Source: Chalciporus piperatus
Taxonomy: Eukaryota; Basidiomycota; Agaricomycetes; Boletales; Boletaceae
DNA: 64,000 nt
NCBI GenBank assembly: GCA_038093975.1
Contig: JBBPTG010000053.1
Span: 1-64,000, forward strand
Direction: 5' to 3'
Both the position numbers and the translations under genes were made by a program. Every line of letters starts with the position of its first letter. The first letter of the stretch is position 1. This document shows positions 33,126 through 44,496 of the stretch, piece by piece. The notes under the pieces were generated by a model. That model saw nothing but the letters and a program-made list of their open reading frames with translations, was not told the DNA's origin and made no database searches.

Positions 33126-33983
33126 GTGTCGAGGCCTCCCAGTGCTGCTTCTACAGGATATATAGGCTTTCAATCTACGTTTTCTTCTGCTTGTTTTGTT
33201 GTCCTTGTAGAGTTGGAGTGTCAAGCGAGTTGGTGAGTGACCATACGTCCCGTGCTCGTCGTGGTCGGAGTCGATAAGCCCGGCGAACATACTCTGAGGG
33301 AGGTGGCTTTAGAAAGCTTTCTAGGAGAAATCTAACGATCCTGGGATGAACTAGCGCTGACGCTTCGATTCTGATGCAGCTTATCACATCATGTACAGCA
33401 GAACCGGCCACGATGTGGACGAACACCTTGCGTTGCCCATCGAGCATTTCCCGAGATGAAATTGGCGAGGGTAGTGCGACCGTTTTATTGAGCCACATTG
33501 CTATGATAGCTCGATGGGGCTTCAAGACAAAATTCGTGGGCATTCCTGACCGGATATCGCGTTAGATAATTCCATGAGGATTAGCTCTATTTGTCCATGC
33601 GCCTCCTACGAACAAAAATCCCAAGTCGAGGGATCGAAAATTCAGCCTAGAATATCGCAGCTAGCGCTCTGTAAGAGGTCCGTTTGGCGGTTTGGTCAAG
33701 TCAACCGCAGCCCGAGACGGCATAAAATCCCTGCTCGAAATCGAACGCTTGAAGCCAACCGCAAGTTTACCGTCGCTCACCTCCCCCATCTGACACGACG
33801 ACAGGAAAGATCAGATTTAATGGAGTTGTCATTCCAGTGGAGCCAACTAGAGCCAACTCTACTTGATGCGCTATGTGAGGTAATACACAGGAAGTGAGCG
33901 TATGGATGTCACCCGGCTTTATGTATAAATGCCTGGGAGGTATAAAACGCCATGCGTTGGGGCTAGGGCCAGCGTAAACCTCG
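33126..33983. other. Intergenic region upstream of methyltransferase copy 2
   Basis: Short frames on both strands without recognisable domains. A TATAAAA box lies near 33942-33948, about 40 bp before the methyltransferase ATG at 33984, matching the spacing seen for copy 1. Confidence 0.4.
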
Positions 33984-35122
33984 ATGAGCGACCAAGTCCC
34001 TGTCGACCTTGGCCGTGGAGCTGGGGATGCGAAAGTCTTAGCGACGGCAACACACGATACACAACCATTGTCTGCAGGTTATCGTGGGCTATCTCCAGAA
34101 CAAGCCGCCTTTTTCAAATCACAGACCGGAATCGATGACGACAAGAAACTCAAGACACACATTTTAGAAGTAGCAGAGAAGGCAAACAAGGTTAGCCAGG
34201 GATGTTCTCGTCGTGATGTCGAAATATGAGACTGAGGTGGCGTAGGTCTTCCCGTATGGGTGCATCCAATCCTTTACATTCCTGGAGTGGGTTGCAGATG
34301 AACTCCGCGAAGAAAGGAAAAGTCCTCACCTTCGTCTAGATTGGGGATAGCGACACTGCCAACGTACGAAAGAATCCTCCAGCTCGGCCGAACCCGATCG
34401 AATGGGATCCTGCTGGACATCGGGTGTTGCTGTTAGTCCCTGAATTATTCTCTCAATGTTTCCGCTGAGATTTTGTAACTTGACCAGTCGGAGTGGATGC
34501 AAGGAAAGCTGTCGCGGATGGCTTTCCACTCAAGAACGTCGTCATCACTGATTTAAAAAAAGGTATTCAATCACTCTGACGAAAATTCGATCTGACCTGG
34601 ACACATACAGAGTTCTCCGATCTGGGGCATGCTCTCTTCAAGACGACGCCGGAATCGTGCCCTATCGCCTTTGTCGCGGGTGACGCATTCGATCCAGAAA
34701 CGCTGAAGATTGTACCTCCCTTCGACAAGCCACCTTCGGAGATACCAGACCTGTCCACGTTGACATCATTGAATCCTTTGGCCGGCCACTCTGCAGTGAT
34801 TTACGCATCAAATTTCTTCCACTTGTTCTCCGAAGAAAATCAGCTCAAATTAGCCAGAGCACTTGCAGGTCTTTTATCACCCGAGCCTGGCTCCATGATA
34901 TGCGGCGAACACAGCGGAAATTGGGAGAATGGAATGCTCCACGTTGAATATGCAGGCAGAACGATTAGTATATTTTGCCACTCTCCCGAATCTTGGATTG
35001 AGCTGTGGGATGGCGAGGTCTTTGCCAAGGGGAAAGTGAAGGTCGAGACGCATATGGAGATGGTGGAGAGAGGTCTCGGATTGAGGTACTGTCGGTTCCA
35101 ATGGTCAATTGTCAGGCTGTAG
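33984..35122 (+). CDS. SAM-dependent methyltransferase, copy 2
   Basis: A close paralogue of the gene at 31129-32267 with the same intron plan. It starts MSDQVPVDLGRGAGDAKVLA, then GLSPEQAAFFKSQTGIDDDK and, after an intron, VFPYGCIQSFTFLEW. The SAM-binding segment reads GILLDIGCC, is interrupted by an intron, and resumes GVDARKAVADGFPLKNVVIT. The last exon contains FSDLGHALFKTTPESCP, LNPLAGHSAVIYASNFFHLF, LARALAGLLSPEPGSMICGE and FCHSPESWIELWDGEVFAKG, ending QWSIVRL. Product and pathway are unknown; similar fungal proteins are annotated only as methyltransferases. No breaks were seen. Its 3' flank is the source type of the decayed third copy. Confidence 0.82.
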
Positions 35123-35199
35123 TTGGGTATCGTTATCGCAACTTGAATTTGCGGCTTCGACACGAATAAATATTCGGCATTTATCTTTGATCTCAGCAC

Positions 35200-35740
35200 T
35201 CACCTTCGCGAGCTCGATGTTCGGTGCACCACCTTCTGCATTGTCTCTGGACCGTGCGGCCGTAAGTAAACCGCACTCCGAGCAATAGACATCATCCATA
35301 TTCTCTGCGCATTGACACCCATTCTTGAGCGCATTGAACATAAACTCGCGTGTGTGGACCCCACGCCGAAGGGCCGTCCAAACCTAATACCGATCGCCAG
35401 TTCACGTCAGCCCTCGTAGCCATGGACTCGGGACGAAGGCGTAGCATTTGACAAGGCAACCCACAAGTCGACGAATTTGGTATACTTGCCACATCCCTCA
35501 CTGCATGGTGTCGGTTTCCTGGAAATCGCGGCCGACGAAGATCTGATTGAGTCGAAGATACTCGTCTTCGGTGATGTACCAACGGTGGACCTCCTGGCCA
35601 TCTTGGTTAGGGCCGAGGGACTTTGTAGGGGGTCGGTTCTTATACTGGGTCTAGTGGTTGATCAGTTATGGAGTGTGAGAGAGCTAAAGAAAAGAATAAC
35701 TTACGGGGATGAGGGGAATGTCTCGGTTGACGACTGGCAT
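35200..35740 (-). pseudogene. Uncharacterised Cys-rich protein gene, frameshifted
   Basis: The minus strand starts MPVVNRDIPLIP, has a GTAAGT...CAG intron, then YKNRPPTKSLGPNQDGQEVH and RWYITEDEYLRLNQIFVGRD. From there the apparent protein passes through three frames without spliceable gaps: EGCGKYTKFVDLWVALSNAT, then WRSVLGLDGPSAWGPHTR, then EFMFNALKNGCQCAENMDDV followed by YCSECG. The C-terminal CxC...CxxC could bind zinc. I do not recognise the family. Each shift lies in continuous sequence, so this is best read as a gene decayed by small indels. It converges on methyltransferase copy 2. Confidence 0.5.
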
Positions 35741-36206
35741 GGTAGGTGATACGTTGAGGGTTCCGGACGAATGATCGAGCTTCAGGTTCCTATACCCACA
35801 TAACCTATATCAGTTGTGTGACACCGTAGGCTGTTCAAACGTTCCAGATCAGCTGTCGCAGCGGCGAGCGAACAGACGTTGATTAGATTTAGGTCTTAGA
35901 GAGTGCCGAACGCCACTGCACTCCTGTCTTGACTTCTGTTCGGTTCCAGGTTGATCACGTATGTCAAGCATTTGGAGCAGCGCCTGACATGTGAATCGGA
36001 TTAAACCTCATAATGATGCCAATGCGTACTGATGAAGATGAGTCCACTAGACTGGAACTTCATTTCCGCACCTTCTTTTTTCCTTTCACAGTATGCCTTT
36101 CCATTGGACTTTTCTGTAGGCTGACAAACGTGACACTCAGGTCGGCTCTTCCACCCGATTAAGAGTTCCCTTTGAGGTTTGTTTGAGCCAACAACAACTC
36201 GAGACT

Positions 36207-36288
36207 TATAAAAACCCTGAAATTAAACTGTTGAAGCCATCAACCCCAAGTTTCCCCCCACTCACCTACCCCATCAACATCGTTCACA
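36207..36288 (+). promoter_or_regulatory. Core promoter of the 40-aa gene
   Basis: TATAAAA lies at 36207-36213, 76 bp before the ATG at 36289. Between them is a pyrimidine-rich tract with CAACCCCAAG and CCCCATCAACATC, typical of transcription start regions of highly expressed basidiomycete genes. Confidence 0.5.
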
Positions 36289-36466
36289 ATGTCCGACAAT
36301 GATGTAAGCTTTCGTTCCAAATAATCTTTCTATACCTTCCTCACGGCGTCCCACTCAGTACACTTTCACGCTCGAGGCAACTACTCATACGGACGCACCA
36401 ATCGGCACTGGCGGCGAGCAGACCTCGGATGCTCAACGGCCGCAGAGCTGCCCCGAGAGCAAGTGA
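36289..36466 (+). CDS. 40-aa acidic peptide gene with a strong promoter
   Basis: Exons 36289-36303 and 36359-36466 flank a 55-nt intron with GTAAGC and CAG ends. The product is MSDNDYTFTLEATTHTDAPI followed by GTGGEQTSDAQRPQSCPESK. It has no signal peptide, membrane segment or CaaX end. I do not recognise it. Support for a real gene comes from the consensus splice sites, the TATA box at the right distance and the CT-rich leader; all are readable directly. It lies 0.25 kb upstream of the decayed third methyltransferase. It could be a small regulatory or precursor peptide, or the relic 5' end of a longer gene. Confidence 0.45.
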
Positions 36467-36717
36467 TGGATGAGGTAGGTGCATATCGGATCTCCGCAGA
36501 GCATCATCGTGTGCTGATCAAGCATGCCAGCGCCTCCCGAATTGCTTCAAGTTCGCACTGCGAGCGGAGTCTTGCGTCCTCGTGTATATGATATCAGTGA
36601 CAGTGTTGAAAGCGTGTTTGTACCTTTGAAATATGTCATGAATGTTGTTTGTTGGATTATCAGATCGCATTTGGCTGGGGACGGTCTCCGTGACGCGTCG
36701 CATGTTGTTCCGCCAAG

Positions 36718-37226
36718 CACTATGCTAGTGCTATGCGCCCGAATCACCCTGCTCGGCGGAAAGCGATCGAGTGGGGTCCTGCTGGACATCGGGTGTTGCT
36801 GTTAGTCCCTAAATTAATATTCTCTTGACCAGTAGTACTTGAATGCAAGGAAAGCTGTTGCGGACGGCTTTCCACTCAAGAACGCAATCACTCTGATGAA
36901 AATTTGACCTGACCTGGACACATCCAGAGTTCGCCGATGTGGGGCATGAGCTCTTCAAGACGACGCCGGAATCTACCCTATTGCCTTTGTCGCGGGTAAA
37001 GCATTCGATCCAGAAACGCTGAAGACTGTCCCTCCCTTCAACAAGCCAAGCCACCTTCGGAAATACCAGAGTCGTCCACATAGACATCATTGTATCCTTT
37101 GGCCGGCCACTCTGCAGTGATTTGCGCGCCAAATTTCTTCCACCTGTTCTCCGAAGAAGATCAACTCATATTGGCCAGAGTACTTGCAGTCTTTTATCAC
37201 CCCAATCGTCAATTGTCAGGCTGTAG
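36718..37226 (+). pseudogene. SAM-dependent methyltransferase, copy 3 (decayed)
   Basis: This stretch follows copy 2 almost base for base. It contains GVLLDIGCC, FADVGHELFKTTPEST and the DNA equivalents of LAGHSAVI and NFFHLF, but in shifting frames and with introns partly lost. After the block equivalent to LAGLLSP about 220 bp are missing, and the sequence jumps to IVRL, the stop and the same 3' flank as copy 2. The N-terminal exon is not recognisable. The copy cannot encode an active enzyme. Confidence 0.8.
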
Positions 37227-37445
37227 TTGGGTATCGTTGTCGCAGCTTGTATTTGCGTCGTGCGAAGATATAATCTATGATGCATGTGTTGTGAGGGGAG
37301 TTGGACACCGTTTACTGCTGTAGTTCAATGTCAAAGTGCAGCATCGGTCTTGCACGCGTGCGTTAAGTAACGAGGTAGGGGGTGGATGCGGGACAAGATC
37401 CATAGATCCAAAAAAAAGGTAGAGAGTTGGTGGTAAGAGGACAAG

Positions 37446-40400
37446 ATGTCTCAACAACACCAAACACCCGACCTCCTCAAAACCCGAACTCGACTGGTGC
37501 TCCTGAAACCTCTGCCTACATGTTCTCTCCTTACTCGTTCCGTCCTCACTGATCTTCCCAATATGCTCGTAGGGATAAGTGCAGACGTGAACGAATACAC
37601 CGTTGGACAGGTGCCGACGTTGCTCACGGACGAGAAGCCAGACCATATTGTTCAAGACGGTCGGAATAGCGGAAATGGGAATGGGAGGCAGGAAAGTGAA
37701 AGTGAAACCGACGAGGTAGAAATGGAAATGGAAGATGGAGAGGAGGAGGACCGAGGAGTAGAAAGTGCGACGGAGGAGAATGAGCCAGAGGCACACGACA
37801 AAGATGACACTGACGAACTGGAAGAAGAGGAGAATGGCGACGAGGACGAGGACGAAGAGGAAGAGGAAGAGGAGGACGAAGAAGACGAAGAGCCAGCCCT
37901 CAAATACGAGAGGATGGGCGGTGCAGTCAACGATCTTCTCAAGAAGGACTCGGCTTCTGCTCTTGCGATTTCTAATAAACTGCTGGTAAGTTCACTGTTG
38001 ATGCCTTGCTCATCTCCACGATCTCACTATGCTCCTAGGCTCTCGGAACCCACAGTGGTATAGTGCACGTGTTCAACCTGGCTGGAGAGCGTATCAAGTC
38101 TTTTAAGCCCCATCAAGCTTCTGTGAGTGATATAGAGATGGACAGCACCGCTGACTTCGTCGCTACCGCGTCGATTGATGGTGAGCAGCCCGTTGTCCTT
38201 GAATTCGGGTCTCTGATGAGCCAACCATTAGGGCAGGCAGTCGTTCACTCCCTTTCCACCCCCGAATCGTACGTCTTCGACATGAAGCGACCTATCCGCA
38301 CTATTGCAATGGAGCCCCATTTCGCCAAGAGGGCATCTCGTGCATTTGTATGCGGTGGGATGGCTGGTACTCTGATATTGCGAGAGAAGGGTTGGCTCGG
38401 CCACAAGGAGACGGTTCTCCACGCGGGAGAAGGTCCTATATGGCATGTGCGATGGAGGGAGCATTTCATTGCATGGGCAAATGATCTTGTGCGTTCTGCG
38501 GTCCTTTCCTTTGTTATTGTTATACAAACGCGCATTCTGTCCTTCAGGGGGTCAAGATATACGACGTGCAGTCCCAATCTCGGATCACCTTTATTGACCG
38601 TCCACCCGAGAGTCCTCGAGCCGACCTTTTCAAGTGCACGCTGCACTGGCAAGATAACTCCACCCTACTCATAGCGTGGGCTGACCACATCAAAGTTGCG
38701 CGAATACGTTCCCGTCCTTTGAGCGGTGCTAAGCTTCCTCCTTGGATTGTTGAAGTCACCGCTGCATTCCAGCTAGACTGCATGATGTCCGGTATCCTAC
38801 CCCATCCTATGGCGACGCAACACTCGTCCCCCGGGAATGGCATCGTCACATCTTCTACACCATTTACTTCATTCCTTGTTCTTGCGTTCGAACCCCCAGA
38901 CACATATGGCGACGAGATGACCGACGACCGTGCGCGTCAGGCGCGAAAGACCGCAGAACGTCCCGAACTACGTATCATCTCACGTGCTGGCGAAGAGCTC
39001 ACAGCTGACGCACTTAGCGTGACGAACTATCAATCCTGGGGTTGCAATGACTACCTACTGGCCGAAGTCGACCCACTTGCTAGCACAACCGATCGGTGCT
39101 ATGTTGTAGTCAGCCCAAAGGACATCGTTTTTGTCCGGCCTAGGGATCGGAGGGACCACATTGCCTGGCTCGTCGATCGTCAACGGTACGAAGAAGCTCT
39201 CGACGAAGTGGAGAAACTGGGCGAGGACGAGCGGACCTCGGAGCAACCGGATTCGAGGATCGATCCCGTACAGATCGGCACGCGGTACATCAATTACCTC
39301 ATTGGCGAAGGTTTGCCTCTCCTACTAGTTGATCTGTTCCCATTTCAAGCGTAAATTAGGCGACTTCGTCAAGGCAGCCCGTTTGTGCCCCAAAGTCTGT
39401 GGTCAGGATGTCCGGAAATGGGAGGAATGGACCTTCGTGTTCGCACAGAAGTACCAATTGCAAGTGAGTCGATGAGTTCGACAATTCTGACGGGTCATTC
39501 ATTCAGCTTTCTAGGCAATCATTCCTTTCGTCCCAACAGAGGCTCCCCAACTTGGGCATTTGGTGTACGAGATGATACTCGGTCATTTCTTGAGCCACGA
39601 CAAACCAGTCAGTGTATATTTGTGGGAGTTGCATTCCATCGTCTAATGTCTACGTCTGTAGGCGTTGCTTCGGACTATACGAGAATGGCCCAAGTCGATA
39701 TATGACGTCTCCGCAGTCATCGTTGCAGTCCACTCGGAATTGGACAGGACATCTTCCTCGATATCCTCGCCAGACGTCGTGCTATTGATGGAGTGCATCG
39801 CCGACTTGTAAGAATGGTCATGCACAAAGTCTTTCCTCTCTAACCTACCCTGATTATCCAGGTACACAGCCAACCGGCAATACGGGAAAGCTTTACCTTT
39901 CTTCTTAAGGCTACGGAGACCGAATGTCTTTGACCTCATCCGGGAACATAACTTGTTTACCGATGTTCAAGACCAAGCACTGCTTCTCGTCGAGTTTGAC
40001 CAAGAGCTTATAGAGAAGCGTAGGCAACAAGGGCAGGAAGCTTCTCAGAACCAGAGCGAAGCGATCACGCTGCTTGTGGATCATACCCATTCGATACCGG
40101 TATGTCGTTTGCCCCTGAATTTGGCCCGTTTTAATGGTCTTTCGTCCATTTAGGTGGGCCGTGTCGTCCAACAACTACGCCCTCGACCGCTGTACTTGTT
40201 CCACTATCTCGACGCGCTCTTCAAGAAAGACCAACAACTGGCATCCGACTTTTCGGATCTCCAAGTGACACTCTTCGCGGAATACGCGACGTCAAGACTT
40301 ATCGAATACCTACGAGCGAGTAATTACTACAGTCTAGAGGCCGTAAGTAACCCTTTCTTATAAGGCAACACTCACACCAGAGCTGCAACATTTTTCTAGG

Positions 40401-41319
40401 CATATAATATCTGCAGAAGTCGTGATCTAGTTCCGGAGATGGTCTTTTTGCTTGGTCGGATGGGTAACAACAAGAAGGCGTTGACGCTTATCATTGAACG
40501 TATAGGCGATGTCCAACAAGTGAGTCGCTCGAGCATACGTGGCGTATGCTCTCTGACTCCCCTCTTCCGGTTAGGCTATCGAGTTTGCCAAGGAACAAAA
40601 CGAATACGATCTTTGGGAGGATCTGCTCAAATACGCAGAATCTCGACCGAGTACGTCGAGTCCGTGTTCGCTGGTCAATGCCACTAATGCCCCGTGTAGC
40701 ATTCATTCGTGGACTTCTCGAGAACGTCGGTGCCGAGATCGACCCAATACGATTAATCCGTCGCATCAAGAACGGCTTGGAGATCCCCGGCCTCAAAGAA
40801 GCTTTAATCAAGATTCTTCACGACTTCCATTTACAGATATCATTGCTGGAAGGTTGCCAGGCGATATTGAACGGTGACTCTGCGGATCTTGCTAGCATAC
40901 GACAAAAGGGTCAGAATTCCGGGTTCTTCTTTGGTGGTCAGTCGTCCGTCTTCGCCTTCGTCTTTCGGAAACACTAAACGAATCGATGAAACACACATGA
41001 TAGCCAAGGCGCATTGTCTGTTGTGCGAAGAGCCGTTACAGCGGTCGCCGCAAGACCTCCTGTTATTGTTCCTCTGTCGACATGCCGTGCATGCCAACTG
41101 TATTGACGGCGTGGACGATCTCCCGCGTTATATCGACAACGACCTTGATAGCACCACCTCCCGTTCTCGTCCAGCGCACGAAGTCAGCGCAAAAATTGCA
41201 TTGTGAGTAATCCGGCCTGCCTCCAGAGAACTCGAGCTGACTTGGCTGGTTATTGCAGTGCGTCGGTCGTACGTGCAAAGGTGCGGGAGGCATGTCCGAT
41301 TTGTCATCGGAGGGGGTGA
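37446..41319 (+). CDS. VPS41: Vps41, HOPS tethering complex subunit
   Basis: Vps41 is a subunit of the HOPS complex, which tethers endosomes, autophagosomes and AP-3 vesicles to the vacuole. An acidic low-complexity N-terminus (runs of Glu and Asp at about residues 75-160) precedes the WD40-like propeller: LALGTHSGIVHVFNLAGERI, SFKPHQASVSDIEMDSTADF, GTLILREKGWLGHKETVLHA, GEGPIWHVRWREHFIAWAND. An alpha-solenoid with the clathrin heavy-chain repeat follows (RPLYLFHYLDALF, ATSRLIEYLRASNYYSLEAA, GNNKKALTLIIERIGDVQQA, NEYDLWEDLLKYAESRPTFI). It ends in a RING-type zinc finger: CLLCEEPL, FLCRHAVHANCI and a final CPICHRRG. About a dozen introns of 45-65 nt. The exact N-terminal start is less sure than the rest. 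Confidence 0.93.
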
Positions 41320-41624
41320 GAGAACGTTTGTTTACTATGTAGTAGTAGTACGTGGAGATGTTCGGACTTGATCTCATTGTTGACATCATCTGATAATTAT
41401 ATATACCCATTGCATGTTTGTTCCCAACATCTCCGTTCTAAAATCCACTTGAATACAACAAATGTCAGGGAGGTACACAGAGCTGCCAGCGTTTCACGTC
41501 GCACTGCAGAGCTTCTCGTGTCGTGCATGACCCGCGTTTTGTAGTAAAGCGACCATTGGACCGTACTGACCGTCGATGAAAAGCCTGAAACGTTGATCTA
41601 TACCTCTTCTCAGCCTACATCTAA

Positions 41625-44149
41625 TCAAGAACGACGCTCCTTGTCCGACGTGTCCAATTCCTCTACCGCCTCCTCCGGATCCCCGCGCTCCAACTCTTCC
41701 TCTTCCTCCTCCTCCCCATTCGAAACCTCTTCCGGAATGATCAAGTTGAGAACGACCGCTACCAGTCCAGCAACCAAGACTACCATATCAAACCATCGTC
41801 AGTCGAACGCCAACCCTGCCCGCGGAGATATCATATCACTCACACGGCGTACTCAACACGATCGTCATCGAATCGAACAACCCTTGCAACCCCGACCCCG
41901 GATTCCGAACGCCCTCGAACAAGTATTTAAACACCGTCGGCACGAGCAGGTCTCCGATCCCGAAAGACATCGCGGCCGCGAGTATGAACCGATCTCGACG
42001 GGTGTAGTTCATGTAGGAGAGGACTCGGAGACCGGAGACGACGACGCTTGCGAAGAGGAAGGTCGTGATACCGCCTAGCACTGGATTCGGGACTGGTAGG
42101 GTTGAGTGACGGTGTGCAATGTCAAGTAATGGGTGAGATGATGTTAAAGAGAGTCTGGTCATGGACGTACTGGCGAGGAAAAAGCCGGATATCTTGCCGA
42201 GGATGCCAAATAGGATGAGGAAGGCGCAGCACCATCTCCCAGCAGCACGATTGGCACAACGTGTGAGTGCAATGACACCATTGTTCTGAGACATTCAGCC
42301 GCTCAGCAGTTTGTTGCCGAATTCGAGCAGATGACTTGAAGCTCACCTGCGCGAATATAGACAGGGGCGTCATGGTGAACAGCGCGGAAACAAACCCTCC
42401 AAACCCGTCACTCTGCAGGATGATGAGAGACTTGGTGAATATGACGATGAATAAGAACGGCTGCTCACCAAAACACCACCTTGTATGCGTGAGTCAAAGT
42501 CATCTCCAGTGACCTTTAGACGGGACACCTCTGCTGAGGCTGTGATATCGCCGATAGCCTCCATCGTGGTGGACACTACGAAACCGTGCGGTCGTGTCAA
42601 GTCGAGCAATCGCGACAAAAGCTCGCGACACGCACCATAAACTGCAAGCATAGGAAGAATAGCTGGAGGATACACCCTTATCTTGAATGTATGCACCCTT
42701 CAACAAACCCTCAGTTATCCGATCGACCATGCACGACGCAGACTTACCACAAAAATGTAAAGAAAGGCGCAGTAGTGATCGTGCTCCCGTCCATATACCC
42801 AGCAGCGCCTGCAACGATACATCCCACCGCAAGCCCAACGATGATACTCGCATTCTTCAAGAACGGAGAACCAAACAGTTCAGTGAAGATGATGCTCACG
42901 AACGACAGGAACCCAAGGCCGATGAATTCCGGCGAGCCCCACCTAGAGAGCGTGATGCGGTCAGAGATGGAAACGCACACGATCCAAGTAGGACCTTACG
43001 GCAGCGCATGTTTGGACGTCGTGGTAGGACATAGAGAGAGTGGACCGCTCGTAGGACGCAGCTGACACCCATTCGATCCACCGCCCCAGTTGGGTATCCC
43101 AGACGAACCGATGAGGGAGGCTCCAATCATGACGATAACCGTTCCTGAGTACAAGGTTTTATGTACTTGGCAATTTCAACGCGCATACATGCAACATACG
43201 CACCTGTCACCATGGGCGGGAATATGCGCTGCAATGTTCGTGGGGGGATGAACGATAATCCCATCTCGAGGAAAGAGCATATCAGGGATGTGCCTGCGAT
43301 GTTTTGCGACGTAAACAGCTAAAGTCTCGGACGAGAAGGATTTGGTACAGTAGAACTCACCGAGAACCATACCGTACGCGTCAGGACACGGCCCACGAGT
43401 CACAGTACCATCAGCAGCTGTGGTCGAAGGACACATCCCATTCGCATACATGGCAGTAAAAATCTTGTGATCACCTCATCAACTCCACGGCTCCATATAT
43501 GCGGTCAAGAAGGAGAAGGGACGACGCACAGCATCAGCAGTACTGAGTGTCGCGAAACTAGTCCCCACCACGGACAAAAGACCCGTGCCGAGGTAATATC
43601 CTCTCCACAGCTTGATACGTGACATTTGAACGAGACTCAGGATCCCTGAAAATACAAACGTCAATTTACTGGCAATCCATCAAAGCAAGAAACGACTCGA
43701 GAATCCCAGCGCACGCACGTACCACACCCAATGAGCGAAGCAGATACCATATACGCAGACATCTCCGCATCCAAATTCAACGTACTCGCAAAAATAATCG
43801 GAGGCGTGATCAACCCAGCAAGCATCGCCAACGCATGCTGTAACCCACTCGCGATCGCCAACACGAGCGGTAACTCATCATCGATACCATAAAATGGAGG
43901 TTCATTGACAGATTGTCTGGATCGTCTCCTCCGCCCAACAGTCCTCGTGGACTTGGATTTCGTACCCCCGATGGTGAATGGCAGAGACGGAGAACAGAGC
44001 CAGGCGTAGTCGTAGTCACCGAACCAACCTCTGCGGGTGGTTAGTTTGCGTCGGACGAGGTGGGTGTGGTGACGGATGTTGGACCAGGAGTTTGGGTTTG
44101 GAGGGGTGGTCGGTTTGGGTTGCTCGTTTGTGACAGAATTCGAAGTCAT
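41625..44149 (-). CDS. Purine permease of the NCS2/NAT family (xanthine/urate, UapA-like)
   Basis: A plasma-membrane proton symporter predicted to take up xanthine or uric acid. It starts MTSNSVTNEQPKPTTPPNPN and has LPLVLAIASGLQHALAMLAG, the conserved QH motif of TM1, then TPPIIFASTLNLDAEMSAYM and SRIKLWRGYYLGTGLLSVVG. Later exons give TSLICSFLEMGL-like and MVTGTVIVMIGASLIG segments, FIGLGFLSFVSIIFTELFGS, and the NAT signature QNNGVIALTR ([Q/E/P]NxGxxxxT[R/K/G]) in full. The C-terminus is acidic (a run of Glu followed by ELERGDPEEAVEELDTSDKE), as in fungal homologues where this tail governs endocytosis. Around ten introns. The family assignment is firm; the substrate is inferred. Confidence 0.9.
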
Positions 44150-44496
44150 CTTCTCGAAATCCTACTCGCAACGCGCTCCTCCCGACGGTAGTCCACCAGT
44201 GGCAGGTCCAAGGCCGGAATCCAGCACATCCCACATAGCTCCGCCCTGCGACCATTTAGAGAACCGAATAACGGGTATCGATAGGCAAATTCAAGGGGGT
44301 CGGCCCGGTCGGGTCGTGCAATGAGTGCATTCCCATCCAGGGAGAGATAAGTATCTTCCTTGTCGCTGTTCTCTAGGTCGTTGACATGAACAAAGTTGGA
44401 GCAAAGTGTGTAATACCGTAGGACGCGATGTCCAAGCCTAGACTACGTAGCTAGAAATACATGCAACAGTAAATCACTGAATGGTATACAAATGCA

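Noticed and set aside
35800..36200. Possible additional methyltransferase exon upstream of copy 3
   Set aside because: No match to the SPEQAAFF or VFPY exons of copies 1 and 2 was found in this stretch.
36289..36466. Assignment of the 40-aa peptide to the MSDIN cyclic-peptide family
   Set aside because: Only the first residues (MSDND) are similar. The Pro-flanked core and conserved follower of MSDIN precursors are absent.
37652..37942. Minus-strand frame with a long Ser run
   Set aside because: It is the antisense of the Glu/Asp-rich codon run in the Vps41 N-terminus and has no other support.
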